Assembly (NCBI GenBank): GCA_024364735.1
Contig: JAGFNQ010001138.1
Coordinates: forward strand, 1-64,000
Direction of reading: 5' to 3'
DNA from: Boesenbergia rotunda
Lineage: Eukaryota; Streptophyta; Magnoliopsida; Zingiberales; Zingiberaceae
DNA length: 64,000 nt
Shown here: piece by piece, positions 35,825 to 47,107 of the stretch
How positions within the stretch are numbered: the first letter of the stretch is position 1
Layout of the letters: each line of letters opens with the position of its first letter
Position numbers and translations under genes: made by a program
Notes under the pieces: generated by a model
Told to the model about the DNA's origin: nothing
Database searches by the model: none
What the model saw: the letters and a program-made list of their open reading frames with translations, nothing else

Positions 35825-36818
35825 TGCGGTGCCTCCCCTCTTGTCCGGCGGCAACAAGGAGGTGTAGGAGAAGGGTGAGTCATCTTCTTCCTCATATTCT
35901 TCTTCTTTTCTTCCCACCTTTGGCTGGAGCACTCACTGAGGTAGCTAGAACCAGCAGAACAATGGAGGAAGAAGAGTTCTTGTGGGGTTTTGTCGCCACA
36001 AGTTGGAAGAAGGAAGAAGAGTGGTTAGGTTTTGGTTCTTCTTCATCATCTTCCTCTTCCTTTGCATCTTCTCTTGTGGCCAGCGCTTCCTTGGAGCAAG
36101 GTGACATGTCGGCGACACAAGGTGGAGGTGTCTTGTGTTAAGGCAATTTGTGGTCCGGAGTGACCATGAGTTTTGATGTTTGGAAAAGGGTTTAAGTTAG
36201 GTTTCCCTTGTGTTCTCATATGTGTATGTTGAGTGTGCAGGATGTACAGGTTACACATATGGACTTAACTGGACGACCTCAGTACGGTGAAGGGTGGCAT
36301 GGAGACAAGCTGGAGGTTTGTGTGCACCCGAGGGACCTTGGAAAGCAGGACGATGAGCTGAGGGGCACGGACTTCGAGGCATGCGTGAAGGATGGCATGG
36401 AGGCAAGCTGGAGGCTTGCGGGGCTCCGAGGGACGGAGCCTAAGATGAAGAAGGCACGAAGGCAATAGTCGAGGCTGCTGATGAGGAGTCAATCGAGTTG
36501 TGAGGGTATGAGTGCTGTGTGATTATACTCGGGAATGTCCTGGGGTCTAAGTGTTGAGAGAAGTGTACTTGGGAAGGGAAACCCTAGGTGGGTGAGTTGG
36601 GCAGTCGACTGATAAAACTCACAGAAGGTTCGCAGCTCTGAACCAGTCGACTGCAATGGGAGCAGTCGACTGGTAGAGGCTGGTGAGTTGGCTGAAATTC
36701 GAACGTTGGGGTTGCAACGGTCGATTTTCAGTGGCACCAGTCAACTGTGTTGAGGCAATCTGTGGTTTGGAGTGACCAAGTGTTTTGATGTTTGGGCAAT
36801 CTGTGGTTTGGAGTGACC
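35825..36818 (+). mobile_element. Fragment of an LTR element of family E
   Basis: No protein family recognised; the frames at 35824-36141 and 36208-36468 look like chance. A possible LTR start is TGTTAAGGCAATTTGTGG (36136). It then has two related units of GGCATGGAGRCAAGCTGGAGG type (36297-36435) and CAGTCGACTG palindromes (about 36603-36755), the same order of stem-loops then palindromes seen in families B and C. It ends where a family B internal region begins. Confidence 0.55.
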
Positions 36819-38296
36819 AAATTTAGGGGGAGTCTAAATCAAAAGAAATTCTAACAAGTTTAAAATTATTAGATAATTCGTATAATTTGAATCAAACCTT
36901 AAGACTCAGAGGAAGATCGCTTGTAGTCAACAAGCTTCTTAGGACTGGGTCGAGTTAAGTGGGAGATCAAATTAAAAGAATTATTGAGCATTTTCAAAAT
37001 TATATATTTTCATGCATTACACTTTTAAAATCCTTTTGAAAACTTAAACGATTACTCTTTCAAAATACTATCCTGTAAAATCATTTTGCTTATATATATC
37101 ATCACTTTCAAAATTTTACATGACTTTGGAATACTTTTAAAAATCTATTGAGAATACTTTTGAAATTAATATTTACTTGACTTTGGAAAATTTTCCAGGA
37201 CACTTAAGGAAATTTCCTTGTAGTTAACAAGGTTTCCTAAGATTGTGTCAGACTGGAAAAGAAACCAAAGCAAGTAAAAGATTATGTGTAAGTACTTTCA
37301 AAAAGATAAGTCAAGTAATATTAGTAATTTTCTTTAATATTTTAAAAGTACTTATGTTTTTCAAATTCATAATATCTTTCAAAATACTTATGCCTTTCAA
37401 AAGCTCAATAAAGTACTTGCATTCTTGTGCATTTTTCAAAATATTCAGAACAAGTAAACTTATTGTTTATCATATACACTTGACTCCAATTATGATTTTG
37501 AACATAAATTTTTCAGTCTTTCTAAATTTTTTTAATTATCATAACACTTGACATTACTTCGCTCAATTTTTTTCACAAGCTCTGATACACAAGAATAAGT
37601 TTTTTATTGATATAAGACCAAGGGGGAGAGTAGAAAAAGTGAAATTAAAAATTTCTTTCTTAAAATTTTTTCCCCTTTTCAAAGAAAGTTTTTCTTAGAA
37701 TGGTCTAAAACACAAGAAGAAGAATTTCACATTAAGGGGGAGAAAAAGGAAAGTGAGAAAGGAGTTTTTTTAACAAATGCTTCAAAAATTTCGAAGTATT
37801 TCTAAGTGTTTTTCAAACTTTTTGAGTAGATATTTTTCTCCTAAGTAAAATTTTCCTTAGTTAACAAATTTATTCCCAATTCTCAAAATTTGAAACTTTG
37901 TTTAAGGGAAATCTAGCTTCAAAATTTTGCCTAAATTTTGAAAAATTTTGCCTAAAATTTGAAACAAGTTTTGTTAGTGAGAATGCTTTTACTCCATTTT
38001 TTGAAAAACACTTTGTTAAAGACATGAAACACTTAGGAAAACTCAAAAATCCCTGTTAGATACCTTGAACACCCATGTTTGTTTTTGATATATGTCAAAG
38101 GGGGAGGAAAGGCCAAAGTTAAGGAATTTGCAAGTATTCAGGGTTTTAGGGGGAGTATGAAAAAAAAAAAATTTTTTTTGATATACTTCATTGTGCTTTT
38201 TCCTATACTTCATTGTGTTTTTACCTTCTTTTATTAATTGTTATAAGTTTTTACTTAACTTTGAATTGTGTTGCCATAAATCAAAAAGGGGGAGAT
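36819..38296 (+). mobile_element. Truncated internal 3' part of a tandem family B element
   Basis: Matches 42728-44207 and 48408-49858. It contains two of the stem-loop/PPT-like cassettes and several purine tracts, no gag, and ends at the PPT (38283-38295). It is the remains of a third unit on the left of the tandem array. Confidence 0.88.
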
Positions 38297-38400
38297 TGTT
38301 GGTGCAGGAAGCACCATATCGAACCTTGTTTTGATATTGGCAAAGGATTCAAAGTTAAGTGTTATTTGTGATCTAATGTTGTTACTTGAGTGTGCAGAAA

Positions 38401-38760
38401 CAAAGTCCTAGCGAAGGGCTGCTAGGAAACCAAGTCCTAGCGAAGGGCTGCTAGGCACCTGGAGAAGGGCTGCCAGGAATCCAAGTCCTAGCGCTGCCAG
38501 GAAACCAAGTCCTAGCGAAGGGCTGCTAGGCACCTGGCGAAGGGCTGCCAGGAAACCAAGTCCTAGCGAAGGGCTGCTAGGCACCTGGCGAAGGGCTGCC
38601 AGGAAACCAAGTCCTAGCCTGCCAGGAAACCAAGTCCTAGCGAAGGGCTGCCAGGAAACCAAGTCCTAGCGAAGGGCTGCTAGGCACCTGGCGAAGGGCT
38701 GCCAGGAAACAAAGCCCTAGCGAAGGACAGCTAGGCACCGGGCGAAGGGCAGCTCGGCAT
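38401..38760 (+). repeat. Expanded CTAG/CTGG stem-loop array
   Basis: More than twelve units alternating CCTAGCGAAGGGCTGCTAGG and CCTGGCGAAGGGCTGCCAGG, some truncated. LTRs 2 and 3 keep only about three to five units. Confidence 0.88.
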
Positions 38761-39361
38761 CCAAGACCTGACAAAGGACCGTCAGGCAAAAGTCCAACCA
38801 GAGGAACGGTTGGCATCAGGTAAATTCTCCCGAGAGGAGTAGGTGAGGACGCATTCCTCGTCGAGGGAACAGTAGGCGTCGGTTCGACCTAGGGCTCCAT
38901 TTTGGAGACTAAAGTCAGAACCAAGACAGCTAAGGCTGTATAAATAAATAGCCTATTGTTGCATTATGTTTTGGACTAACCCTGGATGCAGGACCGAAGG
39001 AACGTGTGTCTGGAGCTCAGAAAGCCTCAAAGGAGAGAGGCAAAGGCTGAGTAGGGCGCTCGGAGTGTCCCGGGCGCCCCCAAGGTGCATACAAAACAAG
39101 TAAAGAGAAAAAGGGTTCGAATAGCTGTTGGGCGGGGCGCCCCCGTTCTCCCGGGCGCCCCCAGCGTCCCGGGCGCCCCCATGCGCATGCATCGAACCAA
39201 AAGCCCTCGAAGCCAAGCGGATAAAGTTTGACCCGGTCAATCCGGGCGCCCCGAGCGCTCCGGGCGCCCCGGTCAAAGCGGATCCAGAGGATCAGACGCG
39301 ACCGAGACTTTGGCGGATCAAAGGCCACGTGGAGGGCGCCCCCGACGTCCCGGGCGCCCCC

Positions 39362-39381
39362 AGGCCCTATATAAAGGGCCT
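39362..39381 (+). promoter_or_regulatory. TATA box in a 7-bp inverted repeat
   Basis: AGGCCCT-ATATAA-AGGGCCT. Identical copies at 45034-45053 and 50674-50693. Confidence 0.7.
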
Positions 39382-39780
39382 TCGACCAAGGCTTCAAGAC
39401 AACAACTCTCTCAACGCCTCAAAGCTCTTCTACGCTCGTGCCTTGCTCCGGACACTCTCCAACTCGAGCCGACGACGTCCCGCTGCTCCGAAAAAGTTGA
39501 TCTACTCCGGACGTCGGTAAAGAAGAGCGTTCTTATTATTTACTGCACTTATCTTTGTAATTAAATTCTGTAAACCTTTTTGCGCCTATATAGAATTGCC
39601 CAAAGTAAACGGTTAACGACCGTGGGCCTTAGAGTAGGAGTCAACACAGGCTCCGAACCAAGTAAATCGACTGTGTCTCTGTGTCTTGTTTTTTAATTTC
39701 CGCTGCGTACCTACTCTTACTCAAATCCGAAAGTTTTCCGATATTCACCCCCCCTCTATCGGTTTTCTCGATCCAACAAG

Positions 39781-39792
39781 TGGTATCAGAGC
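39781..39792 (+). promoter_or_regulatory. Primer-binding site, tandem unit 1
   Basis: TGGTATCAGAGC, two bases after LTR 1; complementary to initiator Met-tRNA. Confidence 0.88.
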
Positions 39793-40337
39793 GGGGTAGT
39801 TCAAACTTGGTGCAACCACCAATTTGAAAGTTTTTCGGATTTACGAAATTTTTATCTTATTTCTTTTCTTTTTGTTAATCAACACCACTCGATCAGTCTC
39901 GTTTTTAATTTTCATATAAATAATATCTGTAGGTGTATTTAAAATAATTTGAATTTTAAATTATATCTGTACGCCTTTTTCAATTTTGAATTCTCATTTT
40001 TTCACTATAAGTCAAAATTGATAAAACAAAAATTTTTGAAAATTTGTCATAAACTTTTTTTTATTATTATTTTAATATTTTTCTCGAAATTCGTGCTACC
40101 TTAATTCGAGCAAAATTTTTTTCATTAAATTTTTAATTTTTCATCATTAATCAGAATTGACAAAATTAATATTTTCAAAAATTTGTCATAAATTGTTTTT
40201 ATTATTTTATTATTATTCCGCCTCGAAATTCGTGCAACATTTATTTTGAGCTATTTTTTCCATTCTCCCGCACTACTAATCCAAGACCAAGTCTTGGTAT
40301 ATTTTTGTTACTTCTTTTCTATACGAGGTTAAACTAA

Positions 40338-41432
40338 ATGGCCAGCCAAGAATGGAACAGTGCCCGTCCACCGCTATTCTCCGGCGAGAACTTCAATTCC
40401 TGGAGAAGTCTAATGGAGTTCCATCTGAAGGCCCATATGGACATATGGATGATCATACAAACAGGGTTCTCCCTCCCCACAGAAGATGGAACATCGATCG
40501 CCTGGGACAAATTGGATGAACCAACACTGAGGAAGATCGAGACTGATGCCAGGGCAACAGCAATTTTACAATGCGGCCTGACCAATGAAGAATTGAAGCG
40601 GGTCGGGTCCTTCAGATGTGCTAGAGAAATCTGGGAAAAACTGATTGACCTTCATCAAGAGATCTCAGATGAAGAAGAAGATAAGGTAAGTTATCTTGCC
40701 CTTTCGGTCCAAGCACAAACAGCCGAGTCAGAGTCTGAACCTGAATCCAAAGTCGAACTAGAATCAGACGACGAATTGACTGAGACGGTAACCAATTTTG
40801 AATTCTTTTCAAAATTAGAATTAAATAATCAAACAGATACTATAATGGTCGAGGAAGGTATAAATTCTTTTGCAGGGAAAAATCCTAAAGAACCACCAAA
40901 GAAGGAGCTTCAACTAGTACCTGAGTCCGACTCAGACACAGAATCAGAAGATGAGCCTAGATCCAAGGCGGCAAGAATCAAGGGGGAGATTCCCAATAAG
41001 GAACCAAAAGGTAAAAGTGTAAAATCAGATTTTAAAAATCATGTAATTTGCTACACATGTAGGGAGAGAGGGCACTACCAAAGTGAGTATCCTACTCGTA
41101 AGGAACCAGTTCCAAAAGCATGAAGGGACAAAAGTCGCATCCAATGCTTCAAGTGCCAGGAGTTCGGGCATTATCAACGTGAATGCACAGATAAAAGAGC
41201 TACCAAGAATGCCGGACAAACGATCGACAAAGGTAAATTTATAATATTTGAAAATCCGTTATTTACCTTGAATAATGTGATTGATTCATGTAACTTATTT
41301 AAAGCAAACTTCAGAAAATTGAAACAAGAAAATGAAACCCTAAAACATAAGGTCAATAAGTTAGAAAATTTAATTCATAATCTTGCTGATTTCGAAAATC
41401 CGGAGTATTACTCCAATTGTGACCTTACTTAG
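40338..41432 (+). pseudogene. Gag of tandem unit 1
   Basis: 365 codons including the stop, same length and frame as unit 2. It starts MANQEWNSARPPLFSGENFN, has the UBN2-like capsid region (LQCGLTNEELKRVGSFRCARE), an acidic middle, and two zinc-knuckle sites. Knuckle 1 has lost its last cysteine (CYTCRERGHYQSEY); a TGA at 41121-41123, where unit 2 has CGA, ends the frame before knuckle 2 (CFKCQEFGHYQREC). The C-terminus has a coiled coil (LKQENETLKHKVNKLENL). Gag binds and packages RNA; no protease, integrase or RT follows before the next LTR. Confidence 0.92.
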
Positions 41433-42404
41433 ACAATTGGTTGTTTTAATTATGTGTTTCTTTTTATTTTTTTTTGCTTAGAATTATGATTGGTTAGCAT
41501 AAGGACTAAATCAATTAATTGAAATTTGAACAACATAGTATTGGGTGGAGGTGAGATGATAGTACGTTAGGGAAGCCATCTTGGCGGAACTAGCCGAAGC
41601 TACCAATCCAAGACCCAAACTAGTTAGACTAGAATTTACCAAAAAGTAATTTTGAAGATGAAATTTCACTAAAAGGCTTTATCTAGGAAAGGGTTGATGA
41701 TCCAATAAGGCTATGGCCAAAGAAGGCCTTGTGCCTCGCCAAGACCTGGAAGCCAATTTTTGAAATTCAAATTCAAATTACTTTTTGTCAAATTCGAATC
41801 TAACACAAATTTTCAGTTAATCATAGATTCAAATATTCCTTTTCAAATTAATTGTTTTCAAAATTAATCTAACTTTTCAAAATTAACCATGTTTTCAAAA
41901 TTAAAATATTTTGTCTCACAAAACCCATAAGGTTAACATGTTTGATCACATAACCTGGGTGAGATATCTAGGACCTAAGAATATATGTCACTATCCTTTT
42001 AAATAAAACTCAAAGTGCCTTCAAAAATTATTCAAAATTATCTCTAGTTTTTCAAAATATTGAATTTTAAAATAGACTCGTTTTAAATAGAATTTAGGGT
42101 TTGATTAATTTAGTTATTTGATTGGTCAAACATAGTTAACTGAGTCAAACCTGGTCAACACAGTCAACCCTAGTCAACATAGTCAAACATGGACATTAGA
42201 TTAAGTTAAACGGTACAGGGGAAATGGTTTATTCTTTTTTTTTAAAGTATTTTTGAAAAATTATTACCATTTCAAAAGGGTTTTTAAAAAAATTATGTTA
42301 TCATACCAGATTATATTTTCAAAAATCTATCTCCTTAAAAATGATCATACTCAAAAGGCATGCTCAAAATTGTTCCTTTAAGTTTGACAAACCGTAAGAC
42401 TAAG

Positions 42405-42461
42405 AGGAGGATTAACTTGTGGTCAACAAGCCTCCTAGGACTATGTCAGATTCAGGGGGAG
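42405..42461 (+). other. Stem-loop/purine cassette, type AGGAGG
   Basis: Outer stem AGGAGG (42405-42410)/CCTCCT (42431-42436), inner stem CTTGT/ACAAG, loop GGTCA (42421-42425), then CAGGGGGAG at 42454-42461. Confidence 0.7.
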
Positions 42462-42821
42462 CTCAAATTAAAAGAAGAAGTTTTAAAATACTATGTTTTC
42501 CAATAATCACTATATTTTTTTTGTGCTTTACAAAAACCATTATCATTTCAAAATGTTTTTCGAAAACATTTTACCATGCTGTTTTTCAAAAATTATCGTT
42601 CATTTCAAATTGAATTTTCTAAAATTATATTAGCATGCTAGTATTCAAAACTATTCTTTTGATTTTAGTAAACCCTAAAGACACAAAGGAAGGTCTACTT
42701 AATGATCTACAAAGACTCCGAGGATGTGTCAAATTTAGGGGGAGTCTAAATCAAAAGAAATTCTAACAAGTTTAAAATTATTAGATAATTCGTATAATTT
42801 GAATCAAACCTTAAGACTCAG

Positions 42822-42852
42822 AGGAAGATCGCTTGTAGTCAACAAGCTTCCT
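42822..42852 (+). other. Stem-loop cassette, type AGGAA/GCTTGT
   Basis: Outer stem AGGAA (42822-42826)/TTCCT (42848-42852), inner stem GCTTGT (42831-42836)/ACAAGC (42842-42847), loop AGTCA. A weaker purine tract (GTGGGAG) follows. Confidence 0.7.
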
Positions 42853-43118
42853 AGGACTGGGTCGAGTTAAGTGGGAGATCAAATTAAAAGAATTATTGAG
42901 CATTTTCAAAATTATATGTTTTCATGCATTGCACTTTTAAAATCCTTTTGAAAACTTAAACGATTACTCTTTCAAAATACTATCCTGTAAAATCATTTTG
43001 CTTATATATATCATCACATTCAAAATTTTACGTGACTTTGGAATACTTTTAAAAATCTATTGAGAATACTTTTGAAATTAATATTTACTTGACTTTGGAA
43101 AATTTTCCAGGACACTTA

Positions 43119-43150
43119 AGGAAATTTCCTTGTAGTTAACAAGGTTTCCT
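43119..43150 (+). other. Stem-loop cassette, type AGGAAA/CCTTGT
   Basis: Outer stem AGGAAA (43119-43124)/TTTCCT (43145-43150), inner stem CCTTGT (43128-43133)/ACAAGG (43139-43144), loop AGTTA. Compared with the previous cassette, the C-G pair at the base of the inner stem is G-C there: both sides changed. Confidence 0.72.
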
Positions 43151-44193
43151 AAGATTGTGTCAGACTGGAAAAGAAACCAAAGAAAGTAAAAGATTATGTG
43201 TAAGTACTTTCAAAAAGATAAGTCAAGTAATTTTAGTAATTTTCTTTAATATTTTAAAAGTACTTATGTTTTTCAAATTCATAATATCTTTCAAAATACT
43301 TATGCCTTTCAAAAGCTCAATAAAGTACTTGCATTCTTGTGCATTTTTCAAAATATTCAGAACAAGTAAACTTATTGTTTATCATATACACTTGACTCCA
43401 ATTATGATTTTGAACATAAATTTTTCAGTCTTTCTAAATTTTTTTAATTATCATAACACTTGACATTACTTCGCTCAATTTTTTTTCACAAGCTCTGATA
43501 CACAAGAATAAGTTTTTTATTGATATAAGTCCAAGGGGGAGAGTAGAAAAAGTGAAATTAAAAATTTCTTTCTTAAAATTTTTTCCCCTTTTCAAAGAAA
43601 GTTTTTCTTAGAATGGTCTAAAACACAAGAAGAAGAATTTCACATTAAGGGGGAGAAAAAGGAAAGAGAGAAAGGAGTTTTTTTAACAAATGCTTCAAAA
43701 ATTTCAAAGTATTTCTAAGTGTTTTTCAAACTTTTTGAGTACATATTTTTCTCCTAAGAAAAATTTTCCTTAGTAAACAAATTTATTCCCAATTCTCAAA
43801 ATTTGAAACTTTGTTTAAGGGAAATCTAGCTTCAAAATTTTGCCTAAATTTTGAAAAATTTTGCCTAAAATTTGAAACAAGTTTTGTTAGTGAAAATGCT
43901 TTTACTCCATTTTTTGAAAAACACTTTGTTAAAGACATGAAGCACTTAGGAAAACTCAAAAATCCCTGTTAGATACCTTGAACACCCATGTTTGTTTTTG
44001 ATATATGTCAAAGGGGGAGGAGAGGCCAAAGTTATGGATTTTGCAAGTATTCAGGGTTTTAGGGGGAGTATGAAAAAAAAAAATTTTTTTGATATACTTC
44101 ATTGTGCTTTTTCCTATACTTCATTGTGTTTTTACCTTCTTTTATTAACTGTTATAAGTTTTTACTTAACTTTGAATTTTGTTACCATAAATC

Positions 44194-44206
44194 AAAAAGG
44201 GGGAGA
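44194..44206 (+). promoter_or_regulatory. Polypurine tract, tandem unit 1
   Basis: AAAAAGGGGGAGA directly before LTR 2. The same tract lies at 38283-38295 and 49845-49857. Confidence 0.85.
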
Positions 44207-44207
44207 T

Positions 44208-45452
44208 TGTTGGTGCAGGAAGCACCATATCGAACCTTGTTTTGATATTGGCAAAGGATTCAAAGTTAAGTGTTATTTGTGATCTAATGTTTTTACTTGA
44301 GTGTGCAGAAACAAAGTCCTAGCGAAGGGCTGCTAGGCACCTGGCGAAGGGCTGCCAGGAAACAAAGCCCTAGCGAAGGACAGCTAGGCACCGGGCGAAG
44401 GGCAGCTCGGCATCCAAGACCTGACAAAGGACCGTCAGGCAAAAGTCCAACCAGAGGAACGGTTGGCATCAGGTAAATTCTCCCGAGAGGAGTAGGTGAG
44501 GACGCGTTCCCCGTCGAGGGAACAGTAGGCGTCGGTTCGACCTCGGGCTCCATTTTGGAGACCAAAGTCAGAACCAAGACAGCTAAGGCTGTATAAATAA
44601 ATATTCTATTGTTGCATTGTGTTTTGGACTAACCCTGGATGCAGGACCGAAGGAACGTGTGTCTGCAGCTCAGAAAGCCTCAAAGGAGAGAGGCAAAGGC
44701 TGAGTAGGGCGCCCGGAGTGTCTCGGGCGCCCCCAAGGTGCATACAAAACAAGTAAAGAGAAAAAGGGTTCGAATAGCTGCTGGGCGGGGCGTGCCCGTT
44801 CTCCCGGGCGCCCCCGCTGCTCCCGGGCGCCCCCATGCGCATGCATCGAACTAAAAGCCCTCGAAGCCAAGCGGATAAAGTTTGACCCAGTCAATCCGGG
44901 CGCCCCGAGCGCTCCGGGCGCCCCGAGCACTCCGGGCGCCCCGGTCAAAGCGGATCCAGAGGATCAAACGCGACCGAGACTTTGGCGGATCAAAGGCCAC
45001 GTGGAGGGCGCCCCCGACGTCCCGGGCGCCCCCAGGCCCTATATAAAGGGCCTTCGACCAAGGCTTCTAGACAACAACTCTCTCAACGCCTCAAAGCTCT
45101 TCTACGCTCGTGCCTTGCTCCGGACACTCTCCAACTCGAGCCGACGACGTCCCGCTACTCCGAAAAAGTTGATCTACTCCGGACGTCGGTAAAGAAGAGT
45201 GTTCTTATTATTTACTGCACTTATCTTTGTAATTAAATTCTGTAAACCTTTTTGCGCCTATATATAATTGCCCAAAGTAAACGGTCAACGACCGTGGGCC
45301 TTGGAGTAGGAGTCGACACAGGCTCCGAACCAAGTAAATCGACTGTGTCTCTGTGTCTTGTTTTTTAATTTTCGCTGCGTACCTACTCTTACTCAAATCC
45401 GAAAGTTTTCCGATATTCACCCCCCCCCTCTATCGGTTTTCTCGATCCAACA
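44208..45452 (+). mobile_element. Family B LTR 2 of the tandem array (shared)
   Basis: 1245 bp. It serves as 3' LTR of unit 1 and 5' LTR of unit 2: a PPT lies on its left and a PBS (45455-45466) on its right. TATA at 45040-45047. Confidence 0.92.
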
Positions 45453-45454
45453 AG

Positions 45455-45466
45455 TGGTATCAGAGC
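45455..45466 (+). promoter_or_regulatory. Primer-binding site, tandem unit 2
   Basis: TGGTATCAGAGC after LTR 2. Confidence 0.88.
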
Positions 45467-46012
45467 GGGGTAGTTCAAACTTGGTGCAACCACCAGTTTG
45501 AATGTTTTTCGGATTTACGAAATTTTTATCTTATTTCTTTTCTTTTTGTTAATCAACACCACTCGATCAGTCTCGCATTTAATTTTCATATAAATAATAT
45601 CTGTAGGTGTATTTAAAATAATTTGAATTTTAAATTATATCTGTACGCCTTTTTCAATTTTGAATTCTCATTTTTTCACTATAAGTCAAAATTGATAAAA
45701 CAAACAATTTTTGAAAATTTGTCATAAACTTTTTATTATTATTATTTTAATATTTTCCTCAAAATTCGTGCTACCTTAATTCGAGCAAAATCTTTTTCAT
45801 TAAATTTTTAATTTTTCATCATTAATCAGAATTGACAAAATTAATATTTTCAAAAATTTTTCATAAATTGTTTTTATTATTTTATTATTATTCTGCCTCG
45901 AAATTCGTGCAATATTTATTTTGAGCTATTTTTTCCATTCTCCCGCACTACTAATCCAAGACCAAGTCTTGGTATATTTTTGTTACTTCTTTTCTATACG
46001 AGGTTAAACTAA

Positions 46013-47107
46013 ATGGCCAACCAAGAATGGAACAGTGCCCGTCCACCGCTATTCTCCGGCGAGAACTTCAATTCCTGGTGAAGTCTAATGGAGTTCCATC
46101 TGAAGGCCCATATGGACATATGGATGATCATACAAACAGGGTTCTCCCTCCCCACAGAAGATGGAACATCGATCGCCTGGGACAAATTGGATGAACCAAC
46201 TCTGAGGAAGATCGAGACTGATGCCAGGGCAACAACAATTTTACAATGCGGCCTGACCAATGAAGAATTGAAGCGGGTCAGGTCCTTCAGATGTGCTAGA
46301 GAAATCTGGAAAAAACTTATTGACCTTCATCAAGAGATCTCAAATGAAGAAGAAGATAAGGTAAGTTATCTTGCCCTTTCGGTCCAAGCACAAACAGCCG
46401 AGTCAGAGTCTGAACCCGAATCCAAAGTCGAACCAGAATCAGACGACGAATTGACTGAGACGGTAACCGATTTTGAATTCTTTTCAAAATTAGAATTAAA
46501 TAATCAAATAGATACTATAATGGTAGAGGAAGGTATAAATTCTTTTGCAGGGAAAAATCCTAAAGAACCACCAAAGAAGGAGCTTCAACTAGTACCTGAG
46601 TCCGACTCAGACACAGAATCAGAAGATGAGCCTAGATCCAAGGCGGCAAGAATCAAGGGGGAGATTCCCAATAAGGAACCAAAAGGTAAAAGTGTAAAAT
46701 CAGATTTTAAAAATCATGTAATTTGCTACACATGCAGGGAGAGAGGGCACTACCAAAGTGAGTGTCCTACTCGTAAGGAACCAGTTCCAAAAGCACGAAG
46801 GGACAAAAGTCGCATCCAATGCTTCAAGTGCCAGGAGTTCGGGCATTATCAACGTGAATGCACAGATAAAAGAGTTACCAAGAATGCCGGACAAACGATC
46901 GACAAAGGTAAATTTACAATATTTGAAAATCCGTTATTTACCTTGAATAATGTGATTGATTCATGTAACTTAATTAAAGCAAACTTCAGAAAATTGAAAC
47001 AAGAAAATGAAACCCTAAAACATAAGGTCAATAAGTTAGAAAATTTAATTCATAATCTTGCTGATTTCGAGAATCCGGAGTATTACTCCAATTGTGACCT
47101 TACTTAG
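46013..47107 (+). pseudogene. Gag of tandem unit 2, one early stop
   Basis: 365 codons including the stop. A TGA at codon 23 (46079-46081) replaces AGA of unit 1; otherwise the frame is open, so an internal start at 46088 gives 339 residues. Both zinc knuckles are intact (CYTCRERGHYQSEC and CFKCQEFGHYQREC), separated by a basic linker, and the C-terminal coiled coil is present. Each unit therefore has a different single defect. As in unit 1, pol is absent, which marks this as a gag-only (TR-GAG-like) element. Confidence 0.92.

Larger units (their letters stand above)
38297..39778 (+). mobile_element. Family B LTR 1 of the tandem array
   Basis: TGTTGGTGCAGGAAGCACC to CTCGATCCAACA, 1482 bp. 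It is ~240 bp longer than LTRs 2 and 3, and the difference is the expanded CTAG/CTGG stem-loop array (38401-38760). TATA at 39368-39375, inside a 7-bp stem. A primer-binding site follows. Confidence 0.92.
41433..44193 (+). other. Non-coding tail of tandem unit 1
   Basis: About 2.8 kb, AT-rich, without a conserved frame. It carries four cassettes of the stem-loop/purine type at about 42380-42465, 42660-42745, 42805-42885 and 43090-43185, then further purine tracts (near 43535, 43650, 44015, 44060) up to the PPT. The open frames at 43155-43463 and 43992-44282 have no recognisable features. Confidence 0.75.

Noticed and set aside
35824..36468. Host exon candidates in fragment E
   Set aside because: Low-complexity residues, no recognised domain, no convincing splice sites; LTR-like direct repeats cover part of it.
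43155..43463. Conserved small ORF in the family B tail (also 37243-37551 and 48872-49138)
   Set aside because: Near identity of the tandem copies explains the conservation; it overlaps AT-rich repeats, has no domain, and is not kept in the diverged element B'.
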